Translations under genes and position numbers: made by a program
Shown: positions 57,601-64,000 of the stretch, one piece after another
Numbering within the stretch: the first letter of the stretch is position 1
Layout of the letters: each line of letters starts with the position of its first letter
From: Maylandia zebra
Lineage: Eukaryota > Chordata > Actinopteri > Cichliformes > Cichlidae
Direction of reading: 5' to 3'
DNA length: 64,000 nt
NCBI RefSeq assembly: GCF_041146795.1
Contig: NC_135186.1
Coordinates: forward strand, 37,368,354-37,432,353
Notes under the pieces: generated by a model
What the model was told of the DNA's origin: nothing
Databases searched by the model: none
What the model saw: only the letters and a program-made list of their open reading frames with translations

Positions 57601-60600
57601 TTTTAAACCTAAACTTTGAAATAAAAACATTCTTATGTGTTAACCTGTTGATTTATTGAGAACATGTGGGGTTTTTATTTGTTATGTTACATTTTCCAGT
57701 TTTCATTTAACTGGTTCTGATTTAGTGCTCACAATGCATTTGGTCCATTATAGTAGTGATGTGACGTTATGTATCGAGGCTTCGAAGCTTGTGTCGAGTA
57801 ATTGAGGGAGCGTTTCCACGATGCGCGTATCGAGGCTTGCTTCATTTATGGGAGGAGCTGAAAATGATGACGTCCGAAGCCTCGCTGCCCGGCTGTACCA
57901 CGTGACTGGTTCATGAAGTGGTTTGAACTTTGCTGCGAGCTATGACAGCGATATAAACCCTCAGACTTCATTCAAAATGTGGGTGTTTGATGGAGAGTTG
58001 CGGTTAGAGAGAGTTTGGAGACCGTTTGGAGGTTTATGAGAGTGAGGAGAGAAAGTCAGGAGAGAATGGAGCCAGCTAAGAAGAGGAGGATGTCCTCCCC
58101 TGTGTGGGAACATTTTGATCTTATTCCTCCCAACAAGGTATGTAAATTTCTACAGAAGATGTATTTTCATAATACTGATGGTGCAATAAAACCTATGTTA
58201 AGCTGTCTGTACTTTTGTACAAGGTGAAGTGTTTGCTATGTGCCAGGGAGCTGGGATATAACAACAACACCTCATCCATGCTTAGGCACTACAGAGCTTT
58301 GCATGAGAATAAGGGGAACACCGATTGTGGAGCAAGACCAGGTGAGCCATCAAATGCAATGATAATATAGCATGCAGTAATGTTACTAAATGATATAACA
58401 ATATTATACAACTGTTATAAGTTACGTGTGTGATATTTATATTTGTGCTTTGTTCTCCTGAGGAAAGACAATAAAGACAATCTCAAATAGATGAAGACCT
58501 GGTCAGCATGGTGATCGAGGACTCCCAGCCATTTAGCATTGTGGAGGACAAAGGATTCAAAAGATTTGTTAAATCATTAGATCCTAGCTATGTTCTCCCC
58601 ACTAAAAAGGTCATAAAAGCAGTGAAAATTTAGTTTTTACAGAATAAAATGTGAACAGGCAGGACTGAGGCTCAAAGCCTCAGTGTGTAGCTGTCCATAC
58701 CTCAACGTTACAAAAGCACAACCACTGTCCACACCCCAACCACACCTCACCTCACAGTAAATGATCATTTCCATTTCAAGCATTTCCAAATAATCATTTC
58801 CCATACTGCCACTATAAATATACACAGTATACTGCCATCACTACAATATACATGTTTTACACACTCCTTTTGTTGTTGACATTTACAGGCTGTGTGCAAA
58901 ATGCCACACTCTTCAAATTCATGCCAGCTATTATTTTTACGTCCAGTAGGTGTCCTGCTAGAGCAAATGAAGCTTCATGAAGCTTCGCGTTGGGGTGAAC
59001 CAATTGGATGAAAAGCTTCAGTGCTTCATGAAGCTTCATCTGCCCATCACTACATTATAGGTCATGGATTTGCTGTGTGGCAGGCAGCATGTTGGACCAA
59101 AAAGCAGGACTCATAAGCAAAAGGGTTAACTAAAAGAGGCAGCTTTACTCTAGTGGCAAATAACTCACTTCAAGTACAAACCTTAACTAGAAAAGAGAAA
59201 ACAAACCAGGAACTGTGACTAGAAAATGGCTGGAAACACAGAGGGTGTAAGACAACAACAGACAGAGGAAAACACAGGGCTTAAATACACCAGGGAGTAA
59301 CGAGGGAATGGAAAGAAGGAGGGAAGCACAGCCGGGACTAATCTGAAATAAAGAGATAAAGGAAGCAAAGCAGAACACACTGACATAGGACACAGACTGT
59401 CAAAGTAAAACAGGAAGTACGAGGCATCCACAAAGACGCAGACTAGACAGAGACGTGGAAACACGACAGACTCTGGAACAGAGACAACAAGAAACACAGA
59501 AACAAAAGTACCAAGATGTGGGACACAGGGAAGAGAGAAAAATAAGACTACACATACAACACACGGAGAACAGAATTAAACGTTCATCAAGAACATGGAG
59601 GAGGCACAGAAACAGAAGAGACACCTAGAAACCAGGAACTACAAATAATATACAAACAGGAAACCATAATTCAAAGAGTTTAACTTCAACCAAAAACACA
59701 AACACGGGGTCACCAGACTCAGTGCCGTGACAATATTAGACTCAGTGGGCTTCTGTCAAACTGTAAAAGAACCCACTTTAATCACACTCTAGATCTTGTG
59801 TTAACATATGGCAGAGAAACTGAACACGTAACAGAGTTTCCTGAAAACCCTCTGCTGTCTGATCATTTCCTGATAACATTTACATTTACACAGCAGTGGA
59901 GAGTAGACTTTATCACAGTAGATGTCTTTCTGAAAGCGCTGTAACTAAGTTTAAGAATATAATCCACCCACTGTTATCATCTCCAATGCCCTGTACCAAC
60001 ACAGAGCAGAGCAGCTATCTGAACGCTGCTCCAACAGAGGTCGATCATCTTGTTAATAATATTACGTCTTCACTGTGTACGACTGTAGACACTGTAGCAT
60101 CTCTCAAAAGAAAACCTCAAATCAGAGGAAGGACTTGACTCCTTGCTGTCGCTCAAACGTGCATCTAGATAACTCGCAAGCTGGAGAGGACATGGCTCCT
60201 CTGATATAAAAGATCACCAGCCTGGAAAAGTTGTTTTTGCTTTATAAAAACCTCTCTGGTGGAGAGAAATAAAAACTAGTGATATGTGAAGGTTGTTCAG
60301 TAGTTGCACAAGCAGAAGAAGAGCTCAGGTTCAATGATTAGCATGATGGAAGTATAAAGTTAACAGCAAGGCTGAGAAATATAAGAAGCAGTAAAACAGC
60401 ATTTACCTGAAGTGATGAGTGAACAGGTTGCTGCCAGCACTGAAAGAGACAGAAAGAAAGCTCAGTGTCAGACTGTGTGTTTGATATCAAGTTGAATTCA
60501 CCTCAAAACATGAAACAGAAATGAAAAGCAAACAGGAGAAAGCTGCTGCTTTCATTCACACCTGGATTCTTTGGAAACTCTTTCTAAACAGCAGATTTCA

Positions 60601-60936
60601 ATGACACATTTATTCTCTTCATCTTTCCAACTTTTGTCAATAAACTTATTTGTGTTGACAGTTTGACTTCAACTCTTCAAAGTAAATGATCAGCCATGAA
60701 TTGCTCTCAGGACTCTGTGAAGCCTAACTGTCCTGCTGAGGTGATGCAAACATGTATTTAGGATGTTAGATGAACTGATCCAATAAAGCAGAAAGAAAAG
60801 CATGTCACAGTACAGCACAGTGGAAAGCTAGAAAAGGATTAGACTGAACATGTGCAGCTAATTTCATGTATAAATAAAGGATGATCAGTGTGTTGTACTC
60901 ACACAGTGTGCTGCTGAGTCCGGAGCAGAGCATCAT
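48194..60936 (-). CDS. Predicted chimeric lectin B: signal peptide, two SUEL domains, C-type lectin domain
   Basis: Exons: 60936-60903, 60439-60407, 55784-55683, 53711-53621, 53515-53412, 53322-53278, 53187-53052, 52962-52859, then CTLD exons 49198-49113, 48988-48854, 48563-48452 and 48279-48194. Phases agree throughout and the joined frame has 355 codons. SUEL 1 (about 23-121) is degenerate. SUEL 2 (122-216) is canonical with [11 protein letters not shown] and [14 protein letters not shown]. The CTLD (217-355) has [45 protein letters not shown], a QPD loop ([12 protein letters not shown]) as in galactose-binding CTLDs, and [15 protein letters not shown]. Expected to be secreted. Intron 2 (55785-60406) is filled with a solo LTR, L2 pieces and a hAT element. 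As for lectin A, linkage of the SUEL and CTLD parts in one transcript is inferred, not shown. Confidence 0.62.
49440..49690 (-). other. Unassigned 82-codon frame, probably transposon debris
   Basis: Polar frame with no family recognised, located in the lectin B junction intron next to a Tc1-like fragment. Confidence 0.25.
49795..49965 (+). mobile_element. Tc1-like transposase C-terminal fragment
   Basis: The frame [20 protein letters not shown], then [13 protein letters not shown], resembles the C-terminal end of Tc1-family transposases of fish. No inverted repeats were found around it. Confidence 0.5.
50284..50308. repeat. Small inverted repeat
   Basis: TCATCCAAGC and GCTTGGATGA separated by five bases; a DNA hairpin of unknown meaning, possibly a fold-back transposon end. 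Confidence 0.5.
50438..51118. mobile_element. hAT-like MITE with 8-bp target duplication
   Basis: Perfect 8-base ends TAGGGCTG and CAGCCCTA, extended by imperfect ATAT/CGATAT subterminal repeats. Flanked by the direct repeat ATTCTGTC at 50430-50437 and 51119-51126. No transposase frame. Inserted in the lectin B junction intron. Confidence 0.85.
51551..51613 (+). repeat. (GT)n microsatellite
   Basis: Perfect GT tract. Confidence 0.95.
52300..52475 (+). mobile_element. Teleost LINE/SINE 3' tail fragment
   Basis: GGGAGTCATATGATTGTTGA and TTTGGTGCTGTATAAATAAA match the tail at 42835-42955. Confidence 0.55.
53971..54733 (+). mobile_element. Possible LTR-like insertion
   Basis: Begins TGTCATGGTCC, holds a GAATAAATCC hexamer late (54684 region) and could end in CA near 54733. 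It interrupts lectin B intron 3. No matching target duplication was seen, so the call is weak. Confidence 0.25.
55225..55400 (+). mobile_element. Non-LTR retrotransposon RT fragment
   Basis: Frames read ...[19 protein letters not shown] and [20 protein letters not shown], the region after the catalytic RT core in fish LINEs. Short and frameshifted. Confidence 0.55.
56045..57400 (+). mobile_element. L2-like LINE fragment split by a solo LTR
   Basis: 56045-56149 and 56769-57400 together carry the L2 C-terminal region ([19 protein letters not shown], then [72 protein letters not shown]). A stop and frameshift near 57024 disable it. Confidence 0.8.
56150..56768 (+). mobile_element. Solo LTR with 5-bp target duplication
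   Basis: Begins TGTTAGGATGCC and ends GCTCATAACA (TGTTA/TAACA inverted ends), with CATAT on both sides (56145-56149, 56769-56773). A TATA-like GTATTTAAGCC lies at about 56560 and an ATTAAA signal near 56688. No internal region, so it is a recombined solo LTR. Confidence 0.85.
57754..59052 (+). mobile_element. hAT transposon with BED-finger exon, internally deleted
   Basis: Ends TAGTGATG and CATCACTA are perfect inverse repeats, flanked by the identical 8-base CATTATAG at 57746-57753 and 59053-59060. Many GAAGCTT-type subterminal repeats lie near both ends. Encodes only the N-terminus of a ZBED-like transposase, so it is non-autonomous. Confidence 0.92.
58066..58620 (+). pseudogene. ZBED/hAT transposase N-terminal remnant
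   Basis: Exon 58066-58137 and a second from 58224 join in frame across GT-AG sites into a BED zinc finger: [12 protein letters not shown], then VKCLLC with the Cys pair and LRHYRALH with the His pair. After a second intron, [15 protein letters not shown] and [16 protein letters not shown] match the start of the hAT transposase body. The catalytic and dimerisation region is gone. Confidence 0.8.
59075..59732 (-). mobile_element. LTR-like element, antisense, related to the solo LTR
   Basis: On the minus strand it starts TGTCACGGCACTGAG and includes GGTGTATTTAAGCCCTGTGTT, similar to the TATA-like region of the solo LTR at 56560. The other end is not defined and no target duplication was found. 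Confidence 0.5.
59735..60150 (+). mobile_element. L2-like LINE endonuclease/linker fragment
   Basis: Frames read [31 protein letters not shown] (endonuclease SDH box) and the linker with [15 protein letters not shown]. Broken by stops. Confidence 0.65.
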
Positions 60937-61068
60937 GTTAGGAGATCTGGATTACAGTGAAGAGCTGATGGAGGATCAAACACAGAGCTGCTGGATTTAC
61001 TCTGTTTCAGTAACACCTGTGATGTACATGCAAAGCACAGCCAATGGAAAAGCAGGACCTGTTCCTTC
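60390..61068 (-). repeat. Signal-exon/promoter segment of the lectin duplication, copy B
   Basis: Almost identical to 38640-39300, covering signal-peptide exons 1-2, their intron and the promoter up to AAAGCAG. Confidence 0.9.
61041..61045 (-). promoter_or_regulatory. CCAAT box upstream of lectin B
   Basis: Same AGCCAATGGAAAA context and 105-base distance as in lectin A. Confidence 0.4.
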
Positions 61069-61139
61069 TCAGCTGCAGCAGGAAATAAAACTACTTTACA
61101 TTAAAAGTTATATAAGCCTGGATCAGCTGACCCAGTGAC

Positions 61140-62040
61140 AGCTGGGAGGGGCTCGGATCATCATTTTAAACACGATTAATGGTAGATTACATTTATTTTA
61201 ACATTTAATACAAATGATTGTGTTAACATGATGTAAATGATTGCAAACATGTTGTTCCAAAGTTTAGGAGCTACAGTTTGAAAATGTGATCACGTCTGGA
61301 TTTAAATGAAGAGCACAGAACAGTTCAAAGAGCCTGATCAGCTCAGAGAGAAAGTGACACTCCCCTGTTCGTCAACAGCGTCCTAAAGAGGGAACAAAGA
61401 GGACGGAGACCAAGTGGACGACACAGACACACATGCAGCAACAGCTGTGGGTGTTCAACACACCAGTGTTTACAGTGGTTTAAATGGGGTGGTACAGCAG
61501 GTATTTATGACGGCTATTTAATGATTCACTGGATGTTACTATAAAACACACAGGTCCATGATATGAATGTAACAGACAGGCAGGAGCACAGCTGAGAACA
61601 CATTTGACTGGAAAATATTCTGCTTTGCATGAAACATCTCCACACGTCTCTCTGTTCAGAGACCACAGAGGAAGTGGATTCATGGGAAAACACCAGAAAC
61701 TAAAAATGAGCTTCAAAAACATTCAGAGTATTTAGAAAGAAGTCTTTCTACTGACTGCTGAATTAGTTCCTGATAAACACAACATGTCATTGTGCAGCAG
61801 CGACAGCATCATGCAAAAGGTTTGGAGCACAGACAGAACAGGACCTTCATAAACACCCAAATCATCATCCAGGAAACCTGAAACTGAAAAAGCCATCACA
61901 CCTGTGTTTGAGTGTTGTTCAAGCTCACCATGAAGGACTCTAATATGTCTTCTGAAAACAGATTTGATAAACAGTTTTTTCAACATCTGAGATGTAAATG
62001 GATTTCTGAAAGAGTGGCCTTTCTGCGACAAATGTCTTGA
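61140..62040. other. Lectin B upstream flank, no gene
   Basis: Contains sequence related to the lectin A upstream flank (61575-61720). Nothing else recognised. Confidence 0.4.
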
Positions 62041-62044
62041 CCCC

Positions 62045-62350
62045 AACCATGTAACTGTTCAGTTTTATTTATAGCGCTCCATGACACAAAAGCAGGCACC
62101 TCGAGGTGCTTTACACTGTGAAGTAAAGAACCTACAATAATACAGAGAAACCCCAACAATCAGACGACCCCCTAAGAACAAGCACTTGGTGACAGTGGGA
62201 AGGAAGAACTCCCTTTAAATAGGAAGAACTCTCCAGGCTCAGGGAGGGGCAGACATAACGACCTGTTGATGCCGAGGGGAGGAACACAGGACAAGGACAC
62301 GTGTGGAGCCAGAGATGAATAATCACAACTAATAATTAAGTGCAGAGAGG
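62045..62350 (-). mobile_element. Teleost LINE/SINE 3' tail, antisense
   Basis: Reverse complement contains GCACTATAAATAAAACTGA-like tail, TTGGGGTTTCTCTGTATTAT, CTTCCCACTGTCACCAAGTG and CCCTGAGCCTGGAG, as in 42735-42955. Confidence 0.65.
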
Positions 62351-62664
62351 CGTATAAACACAGTGAGTGAAGAAGCTGGCAGCAGCCCAACTATACTGTA
62401 TATGCGATCACTTCTCTTCTCTTTGCACTGCTCCTGTTTCCATGTTGTTAGAATGAGCTTACCTGAAGTGCTTTATTACTGTGCCTTATATTAATCTCAT
62501 ATTACTCAAACCTGCCATATAATCATGTGGCGTAGTGTTCCATGGACACAGCGCTGAATAGACTCTCGCCCATGTTTGCCTGTAGAGCAGTAGATAAGAG
62601 GGAACCATCTTGTAGTGGAAACTTACTGAAGTGCTGTTGTTGAGACTAGAATAGGGTGCCCAGT

Positions 62665-62919
62665 AATGGTAAATGGCCTGTATTTGTATTTTACTCGTCC
62701 CTAAGGACCCAAAGCGCCAAAGCCATCACCCATCCACACACTGGTGATGCTACATTGTAGCCACAGCCACCCTGGGGCACACTGACAGAGGCGAGGCTGC
62801 CGGACACTGGCGCCACCGGGCCCTCTGACACAACGACCGAGACTGTCCGAGCCGGGGCTCGAACCGGCAACCTTCCAATTACAAGGCGAACTCCCAACTC
62901 TTGAGCCACGATCGCCCCC
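62665..62919 (-). repeat. AFC SINE (African cichlid family), near complete
   Basis: The minus strand starts GGGGCGATCGTGGCTCAAGA (A box), has the B box GGTTCGAGCCC, the TCGGTCGTTGTG body and a CATTTACCATTAC tail. It is the best taxonomic marker in the window. Confidence 0.8.
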
Positions 62920-63501
62920 GATTGGTAGTGAAACCGTCAGGTGCCAGTCACCATTTTCAGATCCGCAGCAAAGTGTCAGAACAGATAGTGAGGAACAAAG
63001 GTCCACTAAGTGCAGTTACTGTTTATAAAGGTGGTATTCAGATTACAGCTACTTTGTTGAAATAAATGGATTACATGGCGGTCTTTTCCTGTTTCATATG
63101 TTCGGCTATGCTCTCTCTATTTCTGGTAATTCCAAGCTGGTGGAAACCCAAACCAAACACACATGAAGAGGCTCTAATGACGTGTCTCAATCTCGCGGCC
63201 CATGTCACCTCTATTTGCATAATGACGTGAAGAAATATTTTTAAAATTATTATTCAAAAAATCATTTAATGTGAAGGCAACAGGCAGAGTGTTACGGGTA
63301 TGACAGTCCATTCATTTAATCTGTTGTTTGTATATGTGCAGCACTTTGTGATCTCTGGTTTTGTGTTAAAGTGCTTTATAAGTAAAGCTGGTAAAGTTGC
63401 AAAAAAAGATAAATATATAATTTTACACAAATACGATTAAGCTTATTCTTTTCTTCAGATTTAAACATAACTGCGTTATCAGCATCAGGTGATGAGATCC
63501 C

Positions 63502-63554
63502 AGCATCAGAAGTACTGATGGTGTATTTATGTCACACAGGTTTTTCCATCACAG
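63502..63554 (-). pseudogene. SUEL exon relic, copy C
   Basis: Same frame-shifted exon with stop as in copies A and B. Confidence 0.55.
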
Positions 63555-63815
63555 CTGCAGGGAGACAGAAAGCATTTTGAGGTTTATTAAAATGATCAGA
63601 TGATGATTTGAAGCATGAATGACTCACTTTCAGGTCAACATTTCAGTTCCTTTAAATTTTATTGAATTTATTTTCCTGTTTATTGTGATATGAAATCATA
63701 TTTATCAACAGAATCCAGCAGTGATGTCATCGAGGCTTGACATCCTGCTGGAAGTGACATCAGCAGTGAGGCTGTGACATCATCATGTCAGACGTGTCAG
63801 GACACGAAGGAGCAG

Positions 63816-63880
63816 TTATGGACCTCTGACACAAACAAACCCTCTCTGTGAGTTACATCTTTGGTCGTTGACATAATCTC
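63816..63880 (-). CDS. Last exon of a third CTLD lectin (copy C), partial and shortened
   Basis: Begins at the same acceptor as copies A and B, one codon shorter (the Arg before DYVNDQRC is lost). An altered stretch changes the end to VCVRGP followed by TAA, so the last cysteine-containing residues of A and B (TNCSF.S) are missing. The rest of the gene lies right of the window. Confidence 0.5.
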
Positions 63881-64000
63881 CTGTAAAGAATCAAAACAAA
63901 GAAATAAAATCAGAGGTCTGTGCAGTAAATGTTTTCTTCTTCTCTAATGTAAAAAGAACAAACACAGTTCTTATAAAGACCTAAGATCACATGACTTCAG

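Larger units (their letters stand above)
63323..64000 (-). repeat. Third copy of the lectin CTLD segment, cut by window end
   Basis: Matches 47711-48410: LINE tail, SUEL relic, last CTLD exon and part of the preceding intron. Small differences include a 3-base deletion near the CTLD acceptor. Confidence 0.85.

Overview
The window is nuclear DNA from a teleost fish, most likely an African cichlid. The basis is spliced vertebrate genes with GT-AG introns, very long (GT)n tracts, teleost L2/Rex-type LINE debris, and tRNA-derived SINEs that I recognise as the African-cichlid AFC family (62665-62919 on the minus strand, and a 3' fragment at 8621-8782). There are no operons; bacterial features do not apply. 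All exon boundaries were read by eye from splice sites and frame continuity. No transcript evidence was available.

Left part (1-26.2 kb) holds four ordinary housekeeping genes. nsmce3 (SMC5/6 complex MAGE protein) is on the minus strand and its 3' end lies outside the window. slc25a20 (carnitine/acylcarnitine carrier), tafazzin (cardiolipin transacylase) and atp6ap1 (V-ATPase accessory subunit Ac45) are on the plus strand. Tafazzin next to atp6ap1 is the same neighbourhood as human Xq28. The exons of slc25a20, tafazzin and atp6ap1 assemble into complete frames of 297, 262 and 485 codons. The visible part of nsmce3 gives 234 codons.

Right part (27-64 kb) is a minus-strand lectin cluster heavily invaded by transposons. 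Gene 1 (27.5-31.3 kb) is a secreted L-rhamnose-binding lectin with four SUEL domains. Two further genes share its signal-peptide exons and promoter, but their SUEL exons run in matching intron phase into four exons of a C-type lectin domain. Lectin A (33.8-39.2 kb) reads SP-SUEL(degenerate)-CTLD, 271 codons. Lectin B (48.2-60.9 kb) reads SP-SUEL-SUEL-CTLD, 355 codons. A third copy of the CTLD end starts at 63.3 kb and runs off the window. The copies are nearly identical in introns and flanks, yet the CTLD sugar-binding loop differs sharply (EPD in A, QPD in B). This predicted chimeric-lectin array is the most interesting content of the window.

Between and inside the lectin genes lie a Tc1-like element with ~290-bp inverted repeats, a hAT element with a BED-finger exon and exact 8-bp target duplication, a hAT-like MITE, a solo LTR nested in an L2 LINE, an RTE/Rex3-type LINE with a 614-codon open frame, and many L2 fragments.
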